From: Sordariomycetes sp. S80-01Y
Lineage: Eukaryota > Ascomycota > Sordariomycetes
Assembly: GCA_037042185.1 (NCBI GenBank)
Contig: JAXQJY010000033.1
Span: 3,224,001 to 3,288,000 of the forward strand
Reading direction: 5' to 3'
Length of the DNA: 64,000 nucleotides
Shown here: positions 1 to 11,039 of the stretch, piece by piece
Position numbering within the stretch: the stretch's first letter is position 1
Layout: each line of letters begins with the position of its first letter
Position numbers and translations under genes: made by a program
Notes under the pieces: model-generated
Database searches by the model: none
What the model saw: only the letters and a program-made list of their open reading frames with translations
Told to the model about the DNA's origin: nothing

Positions 1-207
1 TAGAAGCTCGCAGTCTATTAGGTCGTTGTCTTCTGACACCAAGGGTTTAGGTTTGCTCAGATCTAGTACATAGTCGTAGACAACACGGTTGCTTTCTAAT
101 TCAGAATATGTTTGAAAAGGTCTGTCTATATTCTGCCCGAGTCGATGAACACGAAACCAGCCAACTCCAATGTCATGCTATTTATACTTCTTGTTTCCGA
201 TTGACCC

Positions 208-1134
208 TCATGCAACCTTGCTTAGTGACGCCGAGGAAATAGCAGAGTGAATCTCCTGCTCCGCGCCATCAGGCAGCGGCAAGAGCGGCGACCTCACGGT
301 AGCATGCGACAAAATGCCCCTCGCGACGAGGGCATGCTTCAACGCCACAGTACCCTCCATGTGCGAGCCACGGTGATAGACAGCCTTGGTAACGGGCAAA
401 AGCTGGTCATGCAGCTCACGCGCGCGCTTGTAGTCCTTGGCCTGGCCTGCAAGGATCATCTCGTACAGAGGCTCAGGGGCGATGTTGCCGTAGCCGACAA
501 GCATGCCATCGACGTCGAACACGGTGTGGAGGAGATACTCGTCATGGCATGTTAGGACGGGCACGTTGGGACGTTCCTTGCGGAAGACTGGAATCTCAGT
601 GTCCCAGCGGCGCATGTTGCGAACGCCGTTCTTCATGGCGATGACGCCGGGCTGAGCGGCGATGTCGAGCAGGGTCTGGAGGTTGTAGGTGCACTTGGTG
701 TTGTCGGGGTATTGGAAAAGAATCAGGGGCAGTTGGGAGACCTCGTACACCCTCTTGTAGCGGTCCTGAGGAGCGCCAGGTTGGTAACCGAAACGGAGCC
801 AGCCGTGCGAAGGGTAGAGGAGACCAGCCTGGGCTCCAGCCTCCTTGGCTCGCTTAGCCTCGAGGGCGGCAACTTCCGTGCCCTCGCCGGTGATACCAGC
901 AATGATGGGAACCTTGTTGTCAACGGACTTGACAAAGGCCTTGATTACATCGACTTGCTCCTCAGGGGTGAGGAAAGTACCCTCACCAGCGTGGCCGAGA
1001 ACGACAAGGCCCTTGATACCTCGTTGCTTGCCGAGCCACGAACCAAGGCGCTGGATAGCCTCGTAGTCAACGGCACCATCCTTTGTGAAGGGAGTGACAG
1101 GTGCGGGGACGAGACCCTTGAGATCGATAGTCAT
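208..1134 (-). CDS. DapA-family aldolase/dehydratase (class I, Schiff-base)
   Basis: Single-exon gene of 308 aa belonging to the dihydrodipicolinate synthase/N-acetylneuraminate lyase superfamily of TIM-barrel enzymes. Visible signatures are the N-terminal GLVPAPVTPF strand, the pyruvate-carboxylate loop GHAGEGTFLTPEEQ (about 47-60), the catalytic tyrosine in LFQYPDNT (Y142) and the Schiff-base lysine in VIAMKNG (K168). Length matches the family. Fungi make lysine by the aminoadipate route, so a true DHDPS role is unlikely; cleavage or dehydration of a 2-keto-3-deoxy sugar acid or a hydroxyproline-type intermediate is more plausible (inference). It does not look close to the GaaC/LGA1 type of galacturonate-pathway aldolase as I remember it. 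The ATG at 1134 was chosen because homology begins there; an in-frame ATG at 1299 would add 55 residues unlike the family. It is divergent from an MFS permease that shares its promoter. Confidence 0.85.
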   Translation of the reverse strand: MTIDLKGLVPAPVTPFTKDGAVDYEAIQRLGSWLGKQRGIKGLVVLGHAGEGTFLTPEEQVDVIKAFVKSVDNKVPIIAGITGEGTEVAALEAKRAKEAGAQAGLLYPSHGWLRFGYQPGAPQDRYKRVYEVSQLPLILFQYPDNTKCTYNLQTLLDIAAQPGVIAMKNGVRNMRRWDTEIPVFRKERPNVPVLTCHDEYLLHTVFDVDGMLVGYGNIAPEPLYEMILAGQAKDYKRARELHDQLLPVTKAVYHRGSHMEGTVALKHALVARGILSHATVRSPLLPLPDGAEQEIHSAISSASLSKVA

Positions 1135-2020
1135 TTTGGCGGAGTGGAGTGTGGTGAGTTGAGGGAGTGCTGTGGGTGTTCGACAAGAGTCGAGGTTGTT
1201 AATGTATTTCAGTTTGGTGAATTGATGATGATGGCAAGAGTCTTGGGGTTTCTCAAACACCGTGATCTTTATATGCTGTAGACAACAGATGCTCGCCATT
1301 CGGCTTCAGCACCTTCGCCGACACGATCTCCGCTTCTAAGGCGCGATCATCGGATTCAATCGCGTCGCGATGAAGCTCCCATGGAATTTCCAGGATACCC
1401 GATGATGGCAAAGACTGCGAACAACATCTCCGAAAGTTTGTACAGCGGGAGTTCGAGGTCTCCGAGGGTTCGAGCGACGCCACCCAAAGAAATCCGACAA
1501 ATGTCCCCACACATCTCCGACGAGGGCTTTCGGATACCGTCCCCATGACCAACCACCACGACAAGGTTCAAACATGGAGCTAACGACGCCAACTCCAATA
1601 TGACTCTGTCGTGCCGTCGGGGCTTCTTACCAATGAGCATAATGCTTGAGGGTCCGGCCCCTGGAAATTCTCCTCACGGCTCCTCTCAACCTGAGTCGGA
1701 GACCCTATTCACCGGAGCGCTGCGGAAACGCAGAGATCTCGTCGGAGAAGTCTGAGGCGTCCAAAGGCTGGGCAGCTTTCGAGACTCTCTTTGGCCCAGA
1801 ACAGATCCAAGCGACAAGGGAAGAAACGGGGAAGTTGGGCCTGCAGGCTGGCTCTACCCCGTGGGTTGAACGGTCCGGGGAACGCTACATCGCTCCGGGG
1901 TGGTATAATACGCCCTTGTCTCTCCAGACTTTTCCCCAACGCCAACTCCCTGGAGACTTCCTCTTCCACAATCTCTCATTCCATTCTTACCTCTGCTGCT
2001 TTGCAGAGTTCCCGGCAACT
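1135..2020. promoter_or_regulatory. Divergent promoter of aldolase and MFS permease
   Basis: An 886-bp spacer between two divergent start codons. It holds two exact copies of ACATCTCCGA (1424-1433 and 1511-1520) and several CGG/CCG triplets, for example near 1695-1725, of the kind Zn2Cys6 proteins bind. A TATAATA-like string lies near 1904-1910, about 110 nt before the permease start. A shared regulator is inferred, not shown. Confidence 0.45.
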
Positions 2021-3734
2021 ATGGCTACCAATCGAGTGTCCTCAGAGTCTCGAGATATCGAGCAAATCCCCCAAGAGAAGGACACTGCCGTCCACAACGA
2101 GTACTCTCGAAATGGCATGTCTCAAACCGACATTGATTTCGTCGCCAACTTCCCCGAAGAGCGGAGGAAGAAGATCATCACAAAGGTCGATTGGCGCCTC
2201 ATCCCGATGTTGGTCGTGCTTTACCTGATCGCCTATCTCGACAAAACAAATATCGGCAATGCAAAGATCGAGGGGATGACTACGGACTTGAACCTTCACG
2301 GTATCCAGTACAATATTGTCGTCGCAATCTTCTTCATTCCCTTTGTACTTTGCGGTAAGTCTATCCGTTTGGTCTGTTACTCGATTAGAAATGGTGTTGA
2401 CGTTTGGCAGAGGTGCCCTCGAATATGATTCTGCACAAAGTCCCGAGACCATCTTGGTACATTGGTGGTCTTGTATTCTGCTGGGGAACGATCATGACAC
2501 TTACTGGTCTTGTCCAAAACTACGCTGGTCTTCTAGCTATCCGTTTCCTCCTGGGTATCTTTGAGTAAGTGGGCCATAAAACTTGACCACTGATCCGCCG
2601 ATCTGACCGCTATTCCAGAGCTGGTTTCCTACCCGGAGCTATCCTTATCATATCGAACTGGTATCTTCCTCACGAGACCCAAACTCGCATCGCCATCCTC
2701 TATACTTCAGCAGCCACAGGCGGTGGTTTCTCTGGTCTCCTCGCCTATGCCATCGCCAAAATGGACGGCGTTGGCGGTGTCGAGGGCTGGCGTTGGATAT
2801 TCATCATTGAGGGTCTAATGACAGTCGTCGTCGCCTTTATGTGTTTTTTCCTGCTCTGCGACTCGCCCAGATTGAGTGGGAGGTGGCTGGAGCCCGACGA
2901 CATCCGCTACCTTGAGTTACGCCAGATGGCCCGCCGCGCTACGAACTCCAAAGAGTTCAAGGAGAGCAACAAACACTTTGACTTGCAGATTTTCAAGGAC
3001 ATCCTCTGCGACTACAAGATATACCTTCTGATCTTCGCCAATTGGTCTAACGCTGTGCCCAATTATGCCATGAAGGTAAGTCCCGCACATCACAGTCAAA
3101 GCCTGGGAGTCGCTGACCGCAGCAGTTTACTATGCCTACGATCCTCACTTCTATGGGATACACCTCCTCCCACGCCCAGCTGATGACCATCCCCCCATAC
3201 GCCGTTGGTGCCGTTTCCGCCTACGCCTTCGCCATCTTCGCAGACAAATACTCGTGGCGATACCCCTTCATCCTTGGCCCGCAATGCTGCCTGATCGTCG
3301 CCTTCGGCATTCTCTTCGCCAAGGGCGGCGACATCGAGAACAACATAGCCCTTTGCTACTTCAGTGTGTGCCTGGCCTGCTTTGGCATGTATCCCATTCT
3401 CCCGGGCGTCAATGCTTGGAACGTGGCCAACACACCTGATCCGGCGAAGAGGTCTATTAACATCGGATTATTGGTGTGTATCGGCAATATTGGAGGCTTG
3501 ATTGGGAGCTACATCTACCTAGAGAGTGAGAAGCCGGAATACCCGACTGGATATGGCACAAGTCTGGGCTTTGCGGTGGCGGGTATCATTGCCGGAACTC
3601 TGCTAGAGGTCCTGCTTAAGAGAGGCAATGCTAAGAAGGCAAGTATGACTGAGGAGGAAATCAGAGCGAGGTACTCAGATGAGGAATTGGACAGAATGGG
3701 CGAGAAGAGCCCGCTGTTCAAGTATGCTCTGTAA
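2021..3734 (+). CDS. MFS permease, anion:cation symporter (Dal5/Tna1-like) family
   Basis: Four exons: 2021-2354, 2411-2564, 2619-3075 and 3126-3734, giving 517 aa. The introns are 49-56 nt with GTAAG(T) donors. The family is recognised from the first membrane segment with YLDKTNIGNAKIEG, the CEVPSNMILHK motif just after the first splice, FEAGFLPGA across the second, and the C-terminal LESEKPEYPTGY region typical of Dal5-type permeases for allantoate, nicotinate, pantothenate, tartrate and similar acids. About 12 membrane segments are expected. The ATG at 2021 gives a normal acidic cytosolic N terminus (MATNRVSSESRDIEQ); the upstream open frame has no family similarity. Its position between a DapA-type enzyme and a Zn2Cys6 regulator suggests it imports that enzyme's precursor, an organic or sugar acid; the substrate is unknown. 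Confidence 0.9.
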
Positions 3735-4658
3735 TGCCAGGACTCGGGGGTTATTGGTTACAATCATATGACATGGGTAATTAGAAATCAGGTAAAACTG
3801 CTCAATATTTCTTACAAGAGCTATCAGAGTCCCGTTTCACAAAACATTGATCATTCCGAATTCCGTTGTCTTTCCTGCCATCAACCCGCGCATGAACCAG
3901 AGGATTTAAACAACAACCAAGTCTGTCAATCACATTTCAAGCCAAGATTCAAGTGCATACGCGCCGATTCAGATGCTTTTTTCACTCTCCGAAGGACAGC
4001 TAGTTACATTCTAGACGTTATATCTTTTGACGTCTGATTTCGTGATTTCGGACTCCGTCTCTTCTTGTCTCAGGTACAAGCCGGCTTGGCGCTGTCTGCT
4101 AAGTCGTCTCGATAAACACCCTCAACTCTGCTCATGCTAGCAGACGACGCCGAGCTGTCAGGGCTTCTGGGAGACTTCTGGTGACTTCTGATGATCCTCA
4201 GTAGATCTGCTTTGGATTAAGCCTGCCTCGATGATCATCTCACTCTCAGGGTCAAAAATCTACGTAAAGACCGGTTTCAATAATCCAGTAGTGATTGAAG
4301 TCATAGTAAAAAGGGTAGGCAATGCGTCAGCTGCAAATATGAATCGCAGGACGGCGAAAAGCGGCAACGACAGTGCCGTGATTCTTAAGCTATCGGATTC
4401 CGCCACACTCAGAGCTTTTCCGACATTCCCGATACTGCCTCTCCTCCCCGTCCACTCCGACTCTCAACACTCTTCTTCTACAACAGCAGTAACAGGCAAT
4501 GAGCGCGCCGCCCCAGTAATTATCCAAGTTGGCTCGAGACGCAGACAATCTCGTCACAACGGGCTCGCGTCTCCGCAGTTCTGAGGTGGTGTCCTGGACT
4601 CACCAGGAATCCGACATCTCCGACTCAGGACCCCCGACGCTGCACCTCACTCCCTACC
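3735..4658. other. Spacer before Zn2Cys6 regulator
   Basis: No coding sequence is supported here. The only notable element is a third copy of ACATCTCCGA at 4614-4623, about 35 nt before the regulator start codon, with several CCGAC/CTCCG strings around it. The site may act in autoregulation. Confidence 0.4.
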
Positions 4659-7126
4659 ATGACCAGCCCATCTCTCCGATACGGCAATCCCACGCCAGCT
4701 TCGCCATCCAGCGTTGAGACAAACACTCAGCCGCCTCGTTCAGCTGCAAAACGCCCTTATGCAGGGTCCTCGACTCCTCCGGCAGCGCGACGCCGCGAAT
4801 CCGGCCTTGCCAAGCCCAATGCCTTCATGAAGGTGTCGCGCGCTTGTGATCGCTGCAAGAGCCGGAAACAGAAGTGCAATGGAACGCGACCTTGTCAGAA
4901 GTGCCAGGACAAAGGCATAGAGTGTCTATACAACACAGAGTATCGACGAGGACGGCCTCCGACGCCTCCGACGGCGGAACCAGAGAGGGCGAAGGACGTC
5001 GGAGATGGACGTGGGTAAGTCGCGATTCCGCTGTCCACTATTCTGTCTCCGCCCCTTTTTGACTATGCTTTACAAGTTTTGATCCGATGCCATGAGCATC
5101 TCGCTACATCGGCGAAAACCGTAGTCGCGAGCACGCCCATACTGATCCCATACAACAGACCTACATTCACTAACTCCTCCCAGCTCATCACACTTCACCC
5201 AATCCCACACAGTCCCCCGGGGATCCAGTCATGGACCAACACAAACTCATCACGAGCCCCCAGACCCTCATGGCGGGGCCTCTCGAGCATCTCCTGAGCT
5301 GGAAAGCGCCGAGATAGAAGGCCAATTCTTCGATCCCACCTCCAACCTCACCTTCCTCCACCGAGCGTGGAAGCGCTTCTCTGGGAAAGGAGCCACTGTC
5401 CCTGGCGTCCTGACTGGGATAGAGAGGGATCAGCCCTTGATGTCTGCCGGAGACAAGCCCTTTGTGCTAGACGGCGGTCCGATGTTGTTGCCAGGGCGGA
5501 TGAGAGTAGCAGCGTTATTTGACTTCTACTTTGAGCATTGCGTCGTCACCTATCGATGTCTGCATCGACAGTATTGTTCGCTTTGGATGAGTGAGGTGGT
5601 CAGCAATACGGAAAACAACCTACCGTTGCACCATAACATCGGACACGCCAAAGCAGCGTTAGTGGTCAACATCCTGGCTATTGCCACACTGCGGGAGGAA
5701 AAGGTCGCAGGGAACTTCGCCGTTGACGACGGTCAGGGCAATGTTCTCCGAGACAGCGATCAGTTCTTTTGCACTGCCTCTAATTTGACGAACGAGGAGA
5801 CTGGCTTACCAAGGCTCGAGTCTGTCCAAGCGAGAGTGTTACAGGTCCTGTATCTGCTGCAGACCGGCCGGATGAATCAGGCCTGGTACGTCTTTGGCAG
5901 CACAGTCCCAATAGTTTCAGCATTGGGCCTCCACCGCAGGTCACACCGAAGTCGAAGTGGTGCAGCCAGAAGTCCGACTAGCGACTACGTCACATCGCAA
6001 TGTCGCAAGAGAACGTTCTGGGTAGTCTATACCATCGACAAATACCTCGCTGTTGTATTCGGTAGACCGCGTCTGTACCATGATGACGACATTGACCAAG
6101 AGTACCCTGACCGAGTTAATGATGAAGAGATGACACCTCAAGGCCCGACGACTTCGGAACCTACGATGGATTGCCATATCGACTCGCTGATCTTCCACGC
6201 CAAGATTGCCCGCATAATTGACAACATCTCACGAGAGGTTTACTCCCTCAAGCGTATGCCAAAAGCCGACCGTCTTGCTGCAGCTCGATCGTTTGGTCGT
6301 AAATTGTACGCCTGGCGAGAGGCGCTTCCGCCGCATCTGGGGACTATCCGTCCCCTTTCTCTTATTCCCTGCTTTCGAAGACAAGCTATGGCACTGAAGC
6401 TGGCGTATGCGCATGCGCTGATGCATGCGAACCGTCCATTTCTGTTAGGTGTTGCAGATCAGTCCCAGCTGTCTGAGCAGATTGAGGAGAGCACATCCGT
6501 GTGTATTAATGCAGCCAGGATGGCTCTGGAGACGGTCGACAGCATTGTCGGTGATAGTACCATGTTCCACGCCTACTGGTGGATGCCTTATGTTACATTC
6601 TGCGCGTTGGCAGTGGTTTACGTCTGGGAGATTCAACAGAAAGCCAACGGAGAGACTCTTGGCGAAGACTCCTCACTCTTCGATCTCGCGGAGAGGTGTC
6701 AGAATCACCTTGCTCAAGCGACGGCGGCTGATTCACCGAGTCGGCGCTACAGTATCATCCTGGAGGAGTTGAGATTGGAGGCGAGGTCGGGCTCAATGAG
6801 GCAGTCAGCATTCCCAATGCAGCCTGTGTCGGAGGGTGACGACGGCATGCAGCCTGGCTACGTACCGCAGGGTGCTGACGCAGGTCTGTCCATGGATCTG
6901 GGGAATGTTTTCCCAGGTCAAGGGGAGGCAAGCTTCCTGGGGATGCAAAACCCCTTGAACGAGTGGCAGGCAACTGACTGGCTGGACCTGGACTCATCTG
7001 TAAGTTGCCGCACCACGCTCCCGTAAACTTGGCACTGATTGAAAGTAGGCTTTTGGACCTTTCCCAAACATTGACGGGTCGCCAGTCTACTGGATGGGGG
7101 ACATGAGTGAAGGCCCTCAGCAGTAA
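4659..7126 (+). CDS. Zn2Cys6 transcription factor with fungal-specific TF domain
   Basis: Three exons, 4659-5014, 5184-6999 and 7049-7126, encode 749 aa. The binuclear zinc cluster is RACDRCKSRKQKC...CQKCQDKGIEC with C63, C66, C73, C79, C82 and C89 (CX2CX6CX5CX2CX6C). It is preceded by a Pro/Ser/Arg-rich leader and followed by a basic RRGRPPTPP stretch. The middle region carries the fungal_trans signature: a run around GLHRRSHRSRSG, then RKRTFWVVYTIDKYLAVVFGRP and DDIDQEYPD. The second exon has no ATG near its start and is joined by a 169-nt intron whose CTAAC branch site sits close to the acceptor. The last exon (26 codons including stop) follows a 49-nt intron; reading through instead would end 8 codons later. 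As the nearest regulator it probably controls the adjacent permease and aldolase; this is inference from position and the shared 10-mer. Confidence 0.88.
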
Positions 7127-7289
7127 AATCCCATTTTCAGCACCCTTTTTGAGGAGGCCAAGTGCAAATGTAGTGTTGCGGCACAGGTATCAAGTGACAC
7201 AGAAACCAGGCCAGCTCAAAGAATGTCAATAACCACTCATTATAATAAACAAATCGAAATCTCCAACACCGTGCTTCTCTGCGACCAGG

Positions 7290-8028
7290 TTAAGCGCCCT
7301 CCTCGACCAACTTCTTGACCCTCTCCAAGGTCGCTGCTGGACCACCATTCTCGGCGACCTTCACCTTGCCCTCCTTGTCAACGACGAAGACACCTCTCTG
7401 CGTGCCACCACCTGCCTTGGCCAGCCCAATTGCCTTGATCAAAGTCCTCTCCTTGTCGCACAACAGCGGGTAAGGCAGCTTTTGCTTCGTCTTGAACGTA
7501 GTGTTGGCCTTGGGACTGTCGGCGCTGAGACCGTAGATGGCGAGGCCATCCTTGGTGAGAGGCTCATACGAGTCACGGAAGAGGCATACTTGAGTCGTGC
7601 CTAGAACCATCAGAAGGTAGGTCAGAAGCGGGGAGGGAATACTCACAGCCCGGAGTCGACGCCTTGGGATAAGTGAACAGCACAACGCCCGACCCGCTTT
7701 CATCGACGAGTTTCTTCAAAGTTGTCTTCGCCCCGTCGTTGGTTTCGACCTCGCCTCCAAAGCTCTCGAGGTCAATGACGTCTCCCGGCGCAACCTTTCC
7801 AAGCTTCACTGTGTCGGCCTTCTTGGGCGCAGCTGGCGCAGCCGGCGCGGTGACTGTCTTGGGTTCGGCCTTCTTGGGTTCTGGCTTGGTAGCTGCGCTC
7901 TTCTTGTCCCCTTTGATGGTCTTCTTGACCTTGTCAGCGACCTTTGCGACGGTAGACTTCTTCTTCGCGGGAGGGGCGGCTTCGGTGGGCTGCTGATGCG
8001 CCTTGCGCTTGCGAAGTTCGACCGGCAT
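7290..8028 (-). CDS. Bcp/Dot5-type peroxiredoxin (nuclear thiol peroxidase)
   Basis: Two exons, 8028-7647 and 7600-7290, encode 230 aa. The C-terminal half is an AhpC/TSA-fold peroxiredoxin of the Bcp (PrxQ) class: the active-site motif TYPKASTPGCTTQVC has the peroxidatic Cys128 and a resolving Cys133 in the CX4C spacing typical of atypical 2-Cys enzymes. The codon for Cys128 is split by the 46-nt intron. Residues 1-75 are a Lys/Ala/Pro-rich extension beginning MPVELRKRK with several basic clusters, matching the nuclear-localised Dot5 group. It reduces hydroperoxides using thioredoxin. It faces the Zn2Cys6 gene tail to tail with 163 bp between stop codons; an AATAAA near 7245 may serve the + strand gene. 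Confidence 0.9.
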
Positions 8029-9581
8029 TGTGGCGGAATATGAGTTTTCTGGGCTTCCTTTTCGGGTTCTCGAGAGAGTCAAGCGTGTTCTCTTTGCGAC
8101 TCAGGCACCGAGGATGAACTAGGAGGAGGATGTTGTCGAGACAGAAGGGACGCGTTTGCGACGCGACGGGTCGGAGCTATCGAGGTCTGGACCCTGAAGG
8201 AGCTTGGGCCGCAGCCGTCCCGGTGTGGAGTCAGAAAAAGGGGTGCATTGGTCGGTTGCCTCAACGAGCAAGGACCTCAATGACGATCATCAACCTTATC
8301 TGGTATTGGTTTGATATATCGTGATAATTATTTCTCACTGGGGTTTGATCCGTCAATTCGAACCGATTGCGCATTTTGCGCTTGGCCATTTGACTCTAGG
8401 CTCCGGCCTTCCATGGCACTCTACGCTAAGTAGACCCTCACTTAATTCTGTCACCCCTGCTAGCATATCTTCATCAACCTCAGACCATCTTCGTCCTTTG
8501 AGTTTCTTCTGTCTTTCATCACCTACAATAGCAAGCTCATGCCGGAACGCCTTGGCCAAGTTCGCATCAATGAATCCGAGGGTAAGCACACATTTCAACG
8601 CGCTTGTATAAAGTCACACACTGTAGTCCTATTTGGGCGTAGGCTGTCGTCCGGTTCTACGCTTGTATCAATAGGGCTATTCGACCAAGGCTCTCAAAGA
8701 AAGGCAGATAAAATGACACCTTCTCATTGGACTTTTCCTCCCTTTCAGGATAGGGTCAAACTCAGGTGCTGACAAGGACCTCAGGCATTCATGGCCCCAG
8801 CGGCGGCCTTCACTATGGCGTGCGTACTCTTTGTGTAAGCGTTCTTGGAGACTTTCTCTGGTGTCCCACGTCGAGACTTCCTTACGGTAGAAGGAGGCAG
8901 CCATAACGATTGTCTAAATACGGGAGCGAGCAAACAGACATAGGCAACGACACGGTTGCTGGGGCTTGTCTGGAACGAAACGGACGCTTACAGTCAAATT
9001 GCGTAGATACACAAGGTCTTCCATCCATAAAGCAAGAGATCAAGCCGTAGGTCAACCCTGGCCCCTCATCGTGATTCCCTAGTTAACATCACATCAAGAA
9101 GGCCCAAAAAGCAAGGGGATGCATTGCAGAAGCACAATCAAGCAGGCGTGGGTGAGGGTTTGACAGAATGTGACGCATATTCTGCTAGTCCCTGCCACTA
9201 TCCTGGTGTATCCCTTCATGGTTTGCAGCACCTCCAAGATAAGCGAGGCTCAGAGCCATGGAGGATGTGAAGGACTCCCTAATCAAAAGGACTCTGGCCT
9301 ACCTGAAAACCGATGGACAGGATTCTTTATCCTCTGAAAAGCTCTGGCCTGCACACATGCCGCCAACAGACCCTGTTCGCAACACCGGTCGATATCGGCT
9401 TTGGGTTCTGAAAGGGGAAGGGACCACAGGTTCTCGCATAGCACTCTCAAGTGTATGGACGGCAATGGTATATCAACACAAGTTCTCTGTCGTGTCACAT
9501 TCCAGATGGCCATTCGGATCGGAATACATATCAAAGCTCATCTACAACCATGCCCTCGGACGTTCAGTCTGGAGCGACTAC
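8029..9581. other. Gene-free spacer
   Basis: About 1.55 kb holding the peroxiredoxin promoter and the polygalacturonase 3' region. Short open frames occur on both strands but none has recognisable domains, plausible splice partners or a sensible start context. I see no RNA gene or repeat. Confidence 0.5.
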
Positions 9582-11039
9582 TCAACAAGTGCCATCCGCC
9601 GTAGGCTTCTCACAAGCCGGCCCATCACATTCAAACCCGGTGTAATCCTCCGCGTTGCTGCAGGTATACAAATCTGCCTTGTTCCCCGCCGGACCCTTAA
9701 TGTCAAACGTGAAGTCGATGTTCGAGCACGGCGCCGCGGCGCTGCACCCCAGAGACACGACGTGGTCGTCATCCCTGGTCATGGTGCCGGTCATGTTTGC
9801 GATGAGGAGGTCAGAAATCTCCATGGTAGAGGTGTTGCAGCCGCCAGCATCGTCCTGCATGGTCATGCACTGCGTGATGACGAAGGGAACTCCGCGAACT
9901 TCGTCCATGATGGTGTTGACCATGGTGAAGTTCTTTAGATCTGCTCGAATGTCAGAAGAGCGTGATGAATACATATTGGATGGGGAGTTACAGCCCAAGC
10001 CACCGCCGCCCCCGTTGGGCGGGTAGCCTACTGATTCCCCGGTCCAGGTCTTCATGAACAGGGCATGGAGGGTATTGTGGAAAACGTTGTTGTCCGCGTA
10101 GAAATCCGCCGCAATTTCGGTGCGACCTGCGTATTGACCAATGCTGCCGATGGCAATCCCGATACCGTCATGGAATTCCGAGTTCGTGACTTGTATGTTG
10201 GTACTGTTGGCCTTCAATGCGATGCAGTCGTCGCCGTTGCGAACATGCCAGCGGTCGAAGTGAATGTTGTCAGAAAACATGGTGTCGGCTCCGTCGGTGT
10301 TGATCGTGCTGCTTCCGTTTGATACGCTGGCAACGTATATATCCTGCATCAGAACATTCTTGGAGGAATGAATCGTCATGGTCCTGCGTCGGGTCAGTCA
10401 ACCTTGGGCTGAAACGGCGCCGATGCCCTCATAGAAGTCTGCACGCACCACATCTGGCTCTGCACGAAACGCAGGCCTTTGAATATTGAGTCTTCAGCAA
10501 ATATGGTGATCCCATGAGGACGGCCAGGGTAGTTGTTCTCGCCGTCAACAAAGTCGTACCATGCTTGACCGTTGCCGTCAATGGTGCCGTAGCCGAATCC
10601 TTCCCAAACAATGTTCTTCCCGCCAAAGTGCCATGCACTTGACATGTTCTGATAGCCGTTTTCATCGTAACCTGGCACGGTAAGAGAATTTTCGATCCAA
10701 TACTCGAAATCGGTTCCGAACTATCGGTTTGAAGGTTAGCCATCGAGAAGCTCCACATGATGTTGCTCGATGCCGTGGAAACCTTACAAGCAGGGTACCC
10801 TTTAACTCAACCCGGCAATCATTTAGCCCTGTTGTGTTCAAGACCTTTTCAACATGGTAAGTTGTGTTTGAGAAGACGATGGTACCGCCCTGGCCGCAGC
10901 TGTCAAATGCTTCGAGAATAGCTGCAGAGTCATCACTGCCGTCTTCGTTCGCAGGGACCTTGCATACATTGGTCTGTCGGCCAGTAGTTAAGTATGGCCC
11001 AGTGGCTGCGATAAATCCAAGGAATTTAGTAAAAATCAT
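9582..11039 (-). CDS. Secreted GH28 exo-polygalacturonase
   Basis: Four exons, 11039-10788, 10720-10449, 10383-9992 and 9940-9582, encode 424 aa. A hydrophobic N terminus (MIFTKFLGFIAATGPYL) looks like a signal peptide. GH28 beta-helix motifs are present: NTDGAD (203-208), GDDCIALK with the Asp pair 226-227, GIGIAIGSIGQY, and FMKTWTGESVGYPPNGGG, the exo-acting fungal form. It should remove galacturonate units from the non-reducing ends of pectin outside the cell. The third intron (9941-9991) is 51 nt, stop-free and in frame, so it could be mistaken for coding; removing it restores GGGGLGYLKNFTMVN, the family consensus. The residue matching the usual GHG histidine is Ile249. Reverse-strand TATATA near 11101-11107 lies about 65 nt before the start. 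Confidence 0.9.

Noticed and set aside
1135-1299. N-terminal 55-residue extension of the aldolase
   Set aside because: An in-frame ATG exists at 1299, but the added residues are unlike the family and overlap the probable 5' UTR.
8321-8904. Small frames between peroxiredoxin and polygalacturonase
   Set aside because: Short, overlapping on both strands, no domains.
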